Below, piece by piece: positions 41,012-49,719 of a DNA stretch of 64,000 nucleotides. The number at the start of each line of letters is the position of its first letter. Positions within the stretch are counted from its first letter, which is position 1. The DNA is taken from assembly GCA_049323655.1 (NCBI GenBank), contig JBMONO010000018.1, forward strand, positions 31,111 to 95,110, in the 5' to 3' direction. The position numbers and the translations under genes are program-made. This DNA is from DB1 sp049323655. Its GTDB lineage: Bacteria > Desulfobacterota > Desulfobulbia > Desulfobulbales > SURF-16. Under the pieces are notes generated by a model, which was given only the letters and a program-made list of their open reading frames with translations, searched no databases and was not told the DNA's origin.

Positions 41012-42448
41012 TTAGCGACAGGATTTGTTCTTGACGCAACCGGGATCGGCGCAGTCGAAGAGGCCGTCGCCGTCGTTGTCAAAGCCGTCGGAGCAGGTGG
41101 TGAGTTTGCCTTCCGGACCGCAGACCGAGACGCCGGAACAGTCGGGGTCGGCGCAGTCGATCAGGCTGTCGCCGTCATTGTCAAAACCGTCCGTGCACAG
41201 GCTTTCCGGCTCGGGCGGCGGCGGAGTCTCGCCGTCGGCGGGAATCGGGGTGTAGCGGATGGTGAAGTTGCCCGGCGTCGGCCAGGTCGACGTGTCGCCC
41301 ACCGCGATCCAGAAGTTGAGGCCGAGGTTGGCCAGATCTTCGATGAAATCCATGTAATACGGTTGCGGATTGCCGGAGGCGACCGCGGCGGTGATGCTGG
41401 TGTAGACGCCGTTGGGGTCGAGATCGGCGAGATCGATGATCTTTGGGATGCCGTCGGAGGGATAGGGGATGCCGTTGGCGTCAAGCCCCGGCTGCGAGCG
41501 GTAGGTGACCCAGACACCTTCGCAGGTCAGGCCGTTGATGTCGTCGCCGCTGAAGCCGCCCGCCTTGGTGATGTCGCTGGCGTTGGCGCAGCTTGCCATC
41601 AGCACGTTGTCGGTATTGATGTCGCCGTCATTATCCCAGAAGATGCCGATGGGGACGGCGGCACTGTTCAGCCACTCGCCGAAGATGTTCGAGTAGCTGG
41701 CCGAGATGCCGGTGCTGGTGATGGTGTTCTCGTCGGCAACCATGGCAAAGCTCATCCGTTCGGTGGGGTTGAAGTAGCCGGTTTCCTCGTGGTACTGGTC
41801 GGCCGGGCCGGCAAGCCCCTGGGCGAAGTAGGCGGAGAAGATGTCGGGCATTGCCTGATAGGTGGTAACCGGCGTGGTCCAGACATTGCCGCTCAGGTCG
41901 GAGAAGCCGAGGCCGTCACCAGCGGTGGAGGGCACGAACTGGCCATTGACGGTGAAGCCGAGCTGGATGGTGAAGCCGCTCCAGCGACTGTCGGTGCCGT
42001 TGGTCAGCTTCTGCAGACTGCGGTATACCTCCATCGCGCTGTCGGTGACATTGAATGAGACGTCAACCGGACCGTTGGCGGTGTTTTTCACCTTGAAACG
42101 TTTGCTCGACTGGAGCGGATCGCTGCACTGCTTGTCGGAAAAATCATAGGGGTTGAAACCGGTGGTCATCAGGCAATTGCTGCCGTCCACGTCGTCATTG
42201 TTGACGACTTTGAGTCCAGGGGCCTGGACATCCGTCTCTTTCCAGGAGATGACGCCGTTGGTCGCTGTTTTGCTGGCATCGGTGTAAAGGGTGCTGTAGT
42301 AGGTGACATATTCCGTGTACGGACCGGGGGCGGTGGTGACGTTGGTCGTGTCCCAACCGGTGATGGTACCGGCGGAGGCGCTGGCGGCGCCAAGGGTAAC
42401 CATGGTGGTGCAAAGCAATGCTGCGGTTCGGTTCATAACCTTTTTCAT
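41012..42448 (-). CDS. Exported 'choice-of-anchor F'-type protein with C-terminal Asp/Cys repeats
   Basis: The protein has 478 residues. A signal peptide ends near ASASA-G (residue 26). The body resembles choice-of-anchor F family proteins (TITGWDTTNV start, many aromatic and Thr/Ser strands). A Pro/Glu linker (PPPPEPE) leads to two copies of a repeat of the form C-TDGFDNDGDSLIDC-ADPDC near residues 415 and 450. This is a calcium-binding-like DxDxDG loop with flanking Cys that is common on surfaces of Myxococcota and Desulfobacterota. It is probably secreted or cell-surface; its role is unknown. The start follows GGAGGACAGG and a terminator follows downstream. Confidence 0.75.
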   Translation of the reverse strand: MKKVMNRTAALLCTTMVTLGAASASAGTITGWDTTNVTTAPGPYTEYVTYYSTLYTDASKTATNGVISWKETDVQAPGLKVVNNDDVDGSNCLMTTGFNPYDFSDKQCSDPLQSSKRFKVKNTANGPVDVSFNVTDSAMEVYRSLQKLTNGTDSRWSGFTIQLGFTVNGQFVPSTAGDGLGFSDLSGNVWTTPVTTYQAMPDIFSAYFAQGLAGPADQYHEETGYFNPTERMSFAMVADENTITSTGISASYSNIFGEWLNSAAVPIGIFWDNDGDINTDNVLMASCANASDITKAGGFSGDDINGLTCEGVWVTYRSQPGLDANGIPYPSDGIPKIIDLADLDPNGVYTSITAAVASGNPQPYYMDFIEDLANLGLNFWIAVGDTSTWPTPGNFTIRYTPIPADGETPPPPEPESLCTDGFDNDGDSLIDCADPDCSGVSVCGPEGKLTTCSDGFDNDGDGLFDCADPGCVKNKSCR

Positions 42449-42675
42449 TCCTGTCCTCCTGCATAAACATGGATGTCATTTTCGCCTGGCTCGGCGGGGG
42501 TCTCTCGCGTTGGTCGCGATTGTCACAGTTGTCGGCCAGAAGAGCAGGAAAGGTGCCTGGACGGGGCAGGTGAGGCGGAATGCCGCAGTTTTTGTGTCTA
42601 ACAGTTTGAAATTACTTTAGATAAAAATGACGATCCCGGAGTAAATGGCTCGATCGGAGCAGGCCGCGGCCCGCC

Positions 42676-42725
42676 AGAAACTGGTGGAGTATTGGGTAAT
42701 ACTGGTCAGTTTCTGACGTTTTTTT
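42676..42725 (+). other. Orphan hairpin with T-run
   Basis: AGAAACTG pairs with CAGTTTCT, and inside it AGTATT pairs with AATACT. A 7-base T-run follows four bases after the stem (42719-42725). Read rightward it has terminator features, but no plus-strand gene lies upstream for 4 kb. It could end an unrecognised small RNA in the 378-base gap 42449-42826, where I see nothing else. Confidence 0.4.
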
Positions 42726-42826
42726 GCCTGTGAGCATGGCAAGCACACTTCGTAACTGCTCAGTGGTATTATTGATTGTTGTTGCCCGCCATTGAGGAAC
42801 TGAGCCCAATGGCAGGCGGAATGGAA

Positions 42827-43264
42827 TTATTTGTTTTCCGCCACAGCCGCCTTGCGCTGCTGGACGAGATCCTCGGCGATATCCCGGCCCCGGACCTTGT
42901 CCAGGGCGAGCTCCAGCATGATGCCCTTGTCGATGAAGGTGTTGGCCGGCTCCTTGTAGAGCTGATCCATGGTGAGGATGACGGTGGCCAGCATGTCGGC
43001 GCCAAGACGGCGCTCCGCAAAGATCATCGACGCCGTCTTGTAGGCCTTTTCTTTGTCCGCCTCGGTGGTGGTCGGCATGAACTGCTTGGTGGCGTTCATC
43101 ACCCCCATGGTGTAGCCGGCCTGGTAGCCTTCCATGTAGTGGGTCTTTTCCGGGATGGAGGCCTGGCTCCACTGCCTGCCGTGGTTGAACGGTTCGTCGG
43201 CGGCGAAAAGGGGCGAACAGGAAAGCAGGACGAGGGCGAAGAATAGCGGCAGCACGGTCTTCAT
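42827..43264 (-). CDS. Small exported protein, unknown function
   Basis: This 145-residue protein has a signal peptide of about 21 residues ending near PLFA-A, with a Cys inside the hydrophobic core (LLSCSP) that could also be read as a lipobox. The mature part is helical and charged, with a HYMEGYQAGYTMGVMNATKQ segment and a basic C-terminus. It probably resides in the periplasm. The start at 43264 follows an AAGGAG site. No domain is recognised; it stands alone between the Asp-rich exported protein and the ABC-F gene. Confidence 0.7.
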   Translation of the reverse strand: MKTVLPLFFALVLLSCSPLFAADEPFNHGRQWSQASIPEKTHYMEGYQAGYTMGVMNATKQFMPTTTEADKEKAYKTASMIFAERRLGADMLATVILTMDQLYKEPANTFIDKGIMLELALDKVRGRDIAEDLVQQRKAAVAENK

Positions 43265-43367
43265 AAGGCTCCTTTGTCAATGAAATGAGATGATGGATAA
43301 CGGCCCGGTTAGTTTCCCTTATAGCACATTCTCCCCGGTGATGCCAGATGATGCCGCCTGCTTCTTG

Positions 43368-44999
43368 TCAGCAGTTGCCATCCTCGGCGGCCTTGCTCAG
43401 GTAATAACGATAGTCGCCCTCGAAAATACGCATCTCGCCGTGATCGATGGCAAAAACCCGCCGCACCAGGGAGCGGAGGAAATGACGGTCGTGGCTGACC
43501 AGTACCACCGTGCCGCTGTATCGGCCCAGGGCGTCAAGAAGTATCTCGCGGGACTGGATGTCGAGATGGTTGGTGGGCTCGTCGAGGATGAGCAGGTTGT
43601 GGGGGCGGGCCAGCAGGGTGGCGAGCACCAGCCGGCTCTTTTCGCCGCCGGAAAGATGCATGATCCGTTTGTCCACCTCATCTCCCTGGAAGAGAAAGGC
43701 GGCGCACAGGTTGCGGATGACGCCGATGGTGGCCTGGGGCATGGCGTCCTGCACCGTTTCGAAGACGGTCTTGTCCGGATTGAGCAGTTCCATGGCATGC
43801 TGGCTGAAATAGCCGATATCGACATTGGCCCCTGGCCTGACCGAGCCGGTGGACGGCTTGGTACGCCCGGCCAGCACCTTGAGAAAGGTTGATTTGCCGG
43901 CGCCGTTGACCCCGACCACCGCGATTCTGTCCTGGCGGCGGATCATGCCGGAGATATTGCCGAAGACCGATTTACGGCTGCCGTCCTCCCTTTCCCAGAA
44001 TTTGCCGACCTGATCGAGAAAAAGGACATCCTCGCCGCTGCGGGGTGGATCGGGAAAGGAAAAGGTGATAACCTTCTGTTCCGGCGGCAGTTCGATGCGT
44101 TCGATCTTGTCGATCTTCTTGATACGGGATTGCACCTGGGCGGCATGGGATGGCCGGGCCGCGAAACGGGCGATGAACTCCTCTTCCTTGGCCAGCATCT
44201 CCTGCTGGCGGCGGTAGCTGGCGAGGAGCTGCTCCCGGCGGATTTCCCGTTCCTGCAGATAATAATCGTAGTTGCCGCTGTAGCTGGTGATGGTGCGGTT
44301 GGCCACCTCGACGATGCGGGAGACGACGCGGTTCATGAAATCGCGATCGTGACTTGTCAGCAGCAGGGCGCCCTTGAAGTCGGTGCTTAGCCACTCCTCG
44401 AGCCAGATGATCGATTCCAGGTCGAGATGATTGGTCGGCTCGTCGAGGAGCAGGACATCCGGATTGATGGTAAGGATTTTTGCCAGGGCGATCCGCATCT
44501 TCCAGCCGCCGGAAAAAGATTCCACCGGCCGCTGGAAATCGTCCGGGCCGATGCCGAGTCCGGTGAGCACCGTTTGGGCGCGGACATCGAGGTCGTAGCC
44601 GCCCCGCTGCTCGAACTGTTCCACCGCGTTGCCGTACCGCTCCAGCAGGACGGCCATGGCGTCGTCATCCATGGGCCGGGACATCTCCGCCTCCATGGCC
44701 CGAATCTCCCCGCCAAGCCGCACCACCTCGCCGGAGGCGGCCATCACCTCCGCCAGGGCGGAACGACCGGCCATCTCGCCGACATCCTGGGAGAAATGAC
44801 CGATAACGATGTTTTTCGGGCAGCAGACCTCCCCTTTGTCCGGTTCCTCTTTGCCGGTGATGAGCCGAAATATGGTGCTTTTACCGGCGCCGTTGGGGCC
44901 CACCAGGCCGGTGCGACTGCCGGGCAGGATCTGCAGGGCGGCATCCTGGAAGAGGATGCGGGAACCGTGCTGTTTGCTGATGCCGGTCAGATGAATCAT
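43368..44999 (-). CDS. ABC-F family ATP-binding protein (ribosome-associated)
   Basis: This 543-residue protein has two ABC domains and no membrane segment. Domain 1 has Walker A GPNGAGKST near residue 36, signature FSGGWKMR and Walker B DVLLLDEPTNHLD. A charged interdomain linker (about 245-300) carries the helical arms. Domain 2 has GVNGAGKST, LSGGEKSR and NLLILDEPTNHLD. ABC-F proteins act on the ribosome, rescuing stalls or mediating antibiotic resistance; the exact subgroup (YheS, Uup or other) is not clear. The start at 44999 follows an AAGGAGCG site, with a promoter candidate just upstream. Confidence 0.93.
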   Translation of the reverse strand: MIHLTGISKQHGSRILFQDAALQILPGSRTGLVGPNGAGKSTIFRLITGKEEPDKGEVCCPKNIVIGHFSQDVGEMAGRSALAEVMAASGEVVRLGGEIRAMEAEMSRPMDDDAMAVLLERYGNAVEQFEQRGGYDLDVRAQTVLTGLGIGPDDFQRPVESFSGGWKMRIALAKILTINPDVLLLDEPTNHLDLESIIWLEEWLSTDFKGALLLTSHDRDFMNRVVSRIVEVANRTITSYSGNYDYYLQEREIRREQLLASYRRQQEMLAKEEEFIARFAARPSHAAQVQSRIKKIDKIERIELPPEQKVITFSFPDPPRSGEDVLFLDQVGKFWEREDGSRKSVFGNISGMIRRQDRIAVVGVNGAGKSTFLKVLAGRTKPSTGSVRPGANVDIGYFSQHAMELLNPDKTVFETVQDAMPQATIGVIRNLCAAFLFQGDEVDKRIMHLSGGEKSRLVLATLLARPHNLLILDEPTNHLDIQSREILLDALGRYSGTVVLVSHDRHFLRSLVRRVFAIDHGEMRIFEGDYRYYLSKAAEDGNC

Positions 45000-45026
45000 G
45001 GGAAACGCTCCTTGACAAAAGGTGGG

Positions 45027-45055
45027 AAAATAGCATGACCGGTCCGGCGGGGCAA
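45027..45055 (-). promoter_or_regulatory. Candidate sigma-70 promoter for the ABC-F gene
   Basis: On the minus strand TTGCCC and TATTTT are separated by 17 bases, each matching four consensus positions. The -10 box lies about 28 bases before the start codon of the ABC-F gene. Confidence 0.3.
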
Positions 45056-45075
45056 GGATTATCCTGCCGGTTGAT

Positions 45076-46596
45076 TCAGACTCGGCTGGGTGTTGGGGTG
45101 AAAAAAGGGGCGTGATTCGAGGTGAAGAGGGGCGGATCGCGGCGGAGGATGGCGGCGATGGCCGGGTGGCGGGTGAACTCCCGGTCGAGAAAACGGCGGA
45201 CCTCCCGGCGGTCCCAACCCAGCGGATGATGGAAGTCGGTGTAGAGGGAAAGATCATTGGCGGAAAAAGGGGAAACCGTCAGATCGGCTGCCTCGGCACT
45301 GGCCAGAGGCATGTTGAAGATTGCCAGATTGAGAAAGGTGATCGCCTCGTGGTGGCGAACGGTAAAGTCGAGGGTGCGGCGGGCGGCTGCCTTGTTTTCC
45401 GGCGGGGTGCCGAAAAGCAGATAGACATAGGTGGCAATGCCGGCCCGCCGCAAGGCGGCCAGGGCGGCGGAGACCAAGGGGAGGGCGATGCCCTTGTCCA
45501 TGGCGTCGAGGACCCCCTGGTCTCCCGATTCGATGCCGAGTTTCAACATCCGGCAACCGGCGGCAGCCAGGCTGCGGCAGAAGTCCGGTTCGGCAAGCTG
45601 CGGGCTGACCCGGGCGAAACCGTACCACGGCGCGCCGGGCGGGGAGGCGGCCAGGTCCCCCAGCAGGGCCGGGCTGATCGCGTTGTCGAGCAGGTGGATA
45701 AGGGTCGGCCGGGTCTCTTGGCAGAGCTGGTCGATCTCTGCCAGCACCCGCTTTGGCGCCAGGTGGTGGTAGGGATTACCTTCCGCCTTTTCCGGGCAGA
45801 AAGAGCAGCGATTCCAGTAACAGCCGGACGAGGCGGCATAGGGGAGGATGAGGCCGGGGGCCAGATAGTCGGCCAGGGGAAGCTGCTGGTAGGCCGGGGC
45901 GGTTTGGGGGGCCTTGTCGTCAGCGCCGAGCAGGGAGAGCAGCGGCTGCTCGCCCGGCCCGGCGATGAGGTGATCGACCAGCCCGGTAAAGGGGTTGCGC
46001 CGGACCGGATTGCTGAGCCAGGAGGTGACGAGCCCGCCGCCCAGCACGGTGGGGAGACCTGGAAAGCGGCGGCGGAGAAAACCGAGGATGGCGAAGGTGG
46101 AGAGGGTCTGGCTCAGGTAGTTGAGGGAGATGCCGACCAGGGGCGGTTGTTCGTGCTCGACCAGCCGGGTGAGCCGCGCGGCGAAAGCGGGATAAAAGAC
46201 ATTTTCCTCCGGCCGTTCCGCGGCCCGCAGCAGATCGCTGCTGGAGAGCGGCGACAGCTGCCGGTCCTGGTAGTTGGCAAGCGACAGGGAGAGCCTGGGT
46301 GCGCCGGTGACGGCGAGCAGTCGGTTGACATCCGCCACTGCCCGGCAATAACGGGCGGCATCGCCATAAAGGGCTGGAGCACGCAACGCGGCGAGGTTGC
46401 CGGACAGATGGCGGGCGGCGCGGCGACTCCAGGTGTCACGGGCCGTGACCGGCGCCGCCAGCAGGGCAAGCAGCCCCTCGATGTTGGCGTCGTAAAGGGA
46501 AACGGTGATGCCCCGCGCCCGCAGGGCGCCGGCCAATCGGGCGATACCGGCCGGCGGCTCGCAGGGTTTGGCGATGGGGGGATAAACAAGCAGCAT
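45076..46596 (-). CDS. B12-binding-type radical SAM protein
   Basis: The 506 residues have an N-terminal cobalamin-binding-like domain: LLVYPPIAKP at the start, LAGALRARGITVSLYDAN near residue 22, and VGISLNYLSQT with GLPTVLGGG around residues 150-190. The radical SAM cluster follows as CYWNRCSFCPE near residue 258, a C-X4-C-X2-C spacing seen in this group. Later motifs LKLGIESGDQGVLDAMDKG and YVYLLFGTPPE are typical of the TIM barrel. Substrate and reaction are unknown; methylation or ring chemistry is usual for the family. The start at 46596 is the first Met that gives the normal N-terminus, but its ribosome-binding site is weak. Confidence 0.85.
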   Translation of the reverse strand: MLLVYPPIAKPCEPPAGIARLAGALRARGITVSLYDANIEGLLALLAAPVTARDTWSRRAARHLSGNLAALRAPALYGDAARYCRAVADVNRLLAVTGAPRLSLSLANYQDRQLSPLSSSDLLRAAERPEENVFYPAFAARLTRLVEHEQPPLVGISLNYLSQTLSTFAILGFLRRRFPGLPTVLGGGLVTSWLSNPVRRNPFTGLVDHLIAGPGEQPLLSLLGADDKAPQTAPAYQQLPLADYLAPGLILPYAASSGCYWNRCSFCPEKAEGNPYHHLAPKRVLAEIDQLCQETRPTLIHLLDNAISPALLGDLAASPPGAPWYGFARVSPQLAEPDFCRSLAAAGCRMLKLGIESGDQGVLDAMDKGIALPLVSAALAALRRAGIATYVYLLFGTPPENKAAARRTLDFTVRHHEAITFLNLAIFNMPLASAEAADLTVSPFSANDLSLYTDFHHPLGWDRREVRRFLDREFTRHPAIAAILRRDPPLFTSNHAPFFTPTPSRV

Positions 46597-46792
46597 AAGC
46601 AGGGGGTTGGGTGGGTGGCGGTGAATGCGGCAAATCGTTTCCGCAACAGACCATCCCACTCTACTCCGCGGGCTGCCGGCCGTCAACGCCGGGTCACCGG
46701 TATTTATCTGTTGAAGTTGGCGCAGGAACATGGGATAGTACAGTCCCATCCCATCCGACGAGAAGGGAAAGGGCGCATTTTCAGGTTAATAT

Positions 46793-46925
46793 TGATAAAC
46801 CCGTAAAAAGTCTTTTTTCACCACAGAGCGCACTGAGGACACGGAGAAAACATCTTTAATTACAATTGTTTACCTCTGCGCGCTCTGCGGTCGCTGTGGT
46901 TGATTTTCAGTTTTACGAGACCATC
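46793..46925 (-). repeat. Repeat A, copy 8 (reverse)
   Basis: About 133 bases from TGATAAACCCGTAAAAAGTC to TTTTACGAGACCATCA, followed at once by repeat B copy 4. The pair occupies most of the 464-base gap between the radical SAM gene and mrcB; the remaining 46597-46790 shows nothing I can assign. Confidence 0.9.
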
Positions 46926-46929
46926 AATA

Positions 46930-47035
46930 TTGTCGGAATCGTAAAAAACCACGATTCCGACGGCCTGTGTTTTGTAACTTGTTGTTTTCACTTTCCCGCC
47001 TGCCATGGTTTGCGGGTTTTTGCGAGACCATCAAT
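46930..47035 (+). repeat. Repeat B, copy 4 (best preserved)
   Basis: About 105 bases. The opening hairpin is perfect (GTCGGAATCGT and ACGATTCCGAC). The body reads GTTGTTTTCACTTTCCCGCC and then GGTTTGCGGG, and it ends TTTTTGCGAGACCATCA, the same end as repeat A copy 8 just upstream (TTTTACGAGACCATCA). It ends 25 bases before the mrcB start codon. Confidence 0.9.
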
Positions 47036-47060
47036 ATTGGAAGCATGTTGAGGATTGTTC

Positions 47061-49424
47061 GTGGCGCGGAAAAGAAAAAAAACGGCAGGCAAGGGTGCTG
47101 CCTCCTCCAGAAAAAATGGGTCGCTGCTGAAAACAACGGCAGCGGTCTTGCTGCTGTTTGTCTTTGCCGGTCTCTTTGTTTATGCCGGGCATCTCGATAC
47201 CCTGGTCCGCCGCAAGTTTGACGGCACCCGCTGGACCCTGCCGGCCGTGGTCTATGCCCGCCCCCTGGAGCTCTTTGTCGGTCGGCGGATGACGCCTGCC
47301 ATGCTGGAGGAGGAGCTGCTGCTGGCCGGTTACCGTCAGGAGGACGATCCGCAGGCGGCCGGCGGCTTCCACCGACAGGGCAACACCGTCCGCCTGGTCA
47401 GCCGGGCCTTTCATTTTGTCGAGGGGCAGGAAAAATCAGCTCGGCTGATCATCACCTTCCGCGACAATGCCGTGGCCGAACTCCGTGACAGCCGGACCAA
47501 CGCCCGGCTTTCCCTGGCCCGGCTCGATCCGGCCCGGATCGGCAGCTTTCATCCCCTGGAGCACGAGGACCGCATCCTCCTCAGCCGCCAGGACCTGCCC
47601 GCGCGCTTTGTTGCTGCCCTGGTGGCGGTGGAGGACAGAAACTTTTTTTCCCACCAGGGGGTCGATCCCTTTGCCATCCTTCGGGCCATCTATGCCAATC
47701 TGCGGGCCGGAGAGACGGTGCAGGGCGGCAGCACCCTGACCCAGCAGCTTGTCAAGAACTTCTTTTTGAACAACGAACGCACCCTCTGGCGCAAGTTCAA
47801 CGAGGCGGTCATGGCCCTGCTCCTTGAATACCATTACAGCAAGGACGAGATTCTCACCGCCTATGCCAACGAGGTTTTTCTCGGCCAGGACGGCAGCCGG
47901 GCGGTGCACGGTTTCGGCCTGGCCTCTCAGTTCTATTTCCGCCGCGATCTGGCTGATCTCAGCGACGACCAGATTGGCGTCCTCATTGCCCTGGTCAAGG
48001 GGCCGTCCTATTATGACCCCCGCCGGCATCCGGAGCGCTGCCGCCAGCGCCGGGACGTTGTGCTTGCCGTTATGCGCGACGAAGGGTTGCTCTCCGGCGA
48101 GCAGTTTGTCCAGGCCCGACAGGCGCCGCTGATTGGCGCTGATCAGATTTTAAGTGGATTCAACCGCTTTCCCGCCTTTCTCGATCTTGTCCGTCGCCAA
48201 CTGGGCCACGACTATCGCGAGGACGATCTGGCCGGTAACGGGCTCAAGATTTTCACCACCCTCGACCCCCAGGTGCAGATGCAGGTGGAGAAAAGTCTGA
48301 GCGGGACCCTTGGCGAGCTGGAAAAACGGACAAAACGGCAGGGTCTGCAAGGCGCGGTGGTGGTGGCTGGCCGGGAAGACGGCGAGATACAGGCCATCGC
48401 CGGAGGCCGCGTCCCCCGGGATCACGGCTTCAACCGCGCTTTGGACGCCAGTCGGCCGGTGGGGTCGCTGATCAAGCCCGTGGTCTTTCTCACCGCCCTG
48501 ATGAACGGCTATACCCTGGCGACCCCGCTTGAAGACAGCCGTGTCTCCCTGAAGAACAGCGGCGGCGGCAGATGGAGCCCGGCCAACTATGACCGCCGGG
48601 AGCACGGCACCGTGCCGCTGATCGAGGCACTGGCCTTTTCCTATAATCTAGCCACGGTGCGGACCGGCATGGCCATCGGGGTCAAGAAGGTGGTGGAGAC
48701 GGCAAAAAAACTGGGAGCAGAGGGAGATTTTCCCGCCTATCCTTCCTTTCTGCTCGGTTCCGGGCAGATGACGCCGCTGGCGGTGGCCCAGATGTACCAG
48801 ACCTTTGCTGCCGGCGGCTTTCATGTGCCGCAGCGGGCGATCAGTGCGGTGCTCTCTGCCGACAACAAGGTGGTACAGCGGTATGGTCTGGCGGTGGAGC
48901 AGCGTTTCGATCCCCTGCCGGTTTTTCTGGTCAACAGCGGCATGCAGCGGGTGACCAGCGAGGGGACCGCCGCCGGTCTGGTTCGCTACCTGCCGGTCGG
49001 CACCGGGGCGGCGGGCAAGACCGGCACCTCCGATGATCTCAAGGACAGCTGGTTCGCCGGTTTTACCGGCGACCGGCTGGCGGTGGTCTGGGTCGGCACC
49101 GATGACAACCGACCCACCGGCCTGACCGGCTCGGGAGGAGCAATGGTGGTCTGGGGCCGGATCATGCAGGGTCTTCAGCCCCAGCCCCTTGATCTGACCC
49201 CGCCGGAGGGGGTCGAATGGGCGCGGGTGGGCGGTGACGCTTACGGACCGCTGAGCCAGTACCGCGACAGAAGCGACCGGCTGCCCTTTGCCCGCGGCAC
49301 TGCTCCGCGCGGCATCTTGGCCGTGGCGTCCGCTCCGGCTGCTGCTGGTGGGGGCGAAGCGCGGGAGAGCAGCGCTGGTGTGCCCGGGGTGCTGCAGCGG
49401 TTGCGGAAGTTGTTGCCGTGGTGA
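47061..49424 (+). CDS. mrcB: Penicillin-binding protein 1B-type bifunctional transglycosylase/transpeptidase
   Basis: The 787 residues contain a basic cytoplasmic start, one membrane anchor (about 24-44) and a UB2H-like domain (about 55-145). The glycosyltransferase domain has the catalytic Glu in VEDRNFFSHQGVD near residue 190 and GGSTLTQQLVKN. The transpeptidase domain has SXXK as SLIK near residue 467, SYN and KTGTS near residue 653. It polymerises and cross-links peptidoglycan at the cytoplasmic membrane. I chose the GTG at 47061, seven bases after a GAGG site; a TTG at 47055 is too close to it. Repeat elements flank it on both sides. Confidence 0.95.
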   Translation: MARKRKKTAGKGAASSRKNGSLLKTTAAVLLLFVFAGLFVYAGHLDTLVRRKFDGTRWTLPAVVYARPLELFVGRRMTPAMLEEELLLAGYRQEDDPQAAGGFHRQGNTVRLVSRAFHFVEGQEKSARLIITFRDNAVAELRDSRTNARLSLARLDPARIGSFHPLEHEDRILLSRQDLPARFVAALVAVEDRNFFSHQGVDPFAILRAIYANLRAGETVQGGSTLTQQLVKNFFLNNERTLWRKFNEAVMALLLEYHYSKDEILTAYANEVFLGQDGSRAVHGFGLASQFYFRRDLADLSDDQIGVLIALVKGPSYYDPRRHPERCRQRRDVVLAVMRDEGLLSGEQFVQARQAPLIGADQILSGFNRFPAFLDLVRRQLGHDYREDDLAGNGLKIFTTLDPQVQMQVEKSLSGTLGELEKRTKRQGLQGAVVVAGREDGEIQAIAGGRVPRDHGFNRALDASRPVGSLIKPVVFLTALMNGYTLATPLEDSRVSLKNSGGGRWSPANYDRREHGTVPLIEALAFSYNLATVRTGMAIGVKKVVETAKKLGAEGDFPAYPSFLLGSGQMTPLAVAQMYQTFAAGGFHVPQRAISAVLSADNKVVQRYGLAVEQRFDPLPVFLVNSGMQRVTSEGTAAGLVRYLPVGTGAAGKTGTSDDLKDSWFAGFTGDRLAVVWVGTDDNRPTGLTGSGGAMVVWGRIMQGLQPQPLDLTPPEGVEWARVGGDAYGPLSQYRDRSDRLPFARGTAPRGILAVASAPAAAGGGEARESSAGVPGVLQRLRKLLPW

Positions 49425-49438
49425 TCCCGCGGGAAAAA

Positions 49439-49573
49439 TGATGGAATCGTAAAAACTGAAAATCAACCACAGAGACCGCAGAGCGCACAGAGATAACTAA
49501 TTATAATTAAAGATTTTTTCTCTGCGTTTTCTGTGCGCTCTGTGGTGAAAAAAGACTTTTTACGGGTTTGTCA
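49439..49573 (+). repeat. Repeat A, copy 9 (forward)
   Basis: About 135 bases from TGATGGAATCGTAAAAACTG to TTTTTACGGGTTTGTCA. The left end carries GGAATCGTAAAAA, which is otherwise the start of repeat B, so this copy mixes A body with a B-type end. It lies 14 bases after the mrcB stop. Confidence 0.9.
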
Positions 49574-49599
49574 AAAATGGCGAAGAGCAGGCTGGAAAA

Positions 49600-49650
49600 C
49601 TTTTTGTGCCACGGCGATCACAGCGGACACCGATAAAATATTTTGAATAC
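49600..49650 (-). repeat. Decayed half of a repeat A element
   Basis: The stretch TTTTTGTGCCACGGCG, then GGACACCGATAAAATA and TTTTGAATAC, aligns with the left half of copy 1 (TGCCACAGAGCGCACTGAGG, then ACAGATAAAAT and TTTAATTAC) with many changes. No matching right arm is visible. It suggests an older generation of the same element. Confidence 0.5.
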
Positions 49651-49719
49651 CGGTCAGTCGCCTTCGTACCCGGTGATCTGGAGGTTTTGTTTTCGGCAAA
49701 AAAAATGAGGAGGTTCTCC

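Noticed and set aside
46924..47136. Open frame in repeat B (VSQKPANHG-type start) similar at two other sites
   Set aside because: The similarity is explained by the DNA repeat itself. The copy at 2240 has a stop after six codons in the same frame and the frame has no consistent ribosome-binding site, so it is not a conserved peptide gene.
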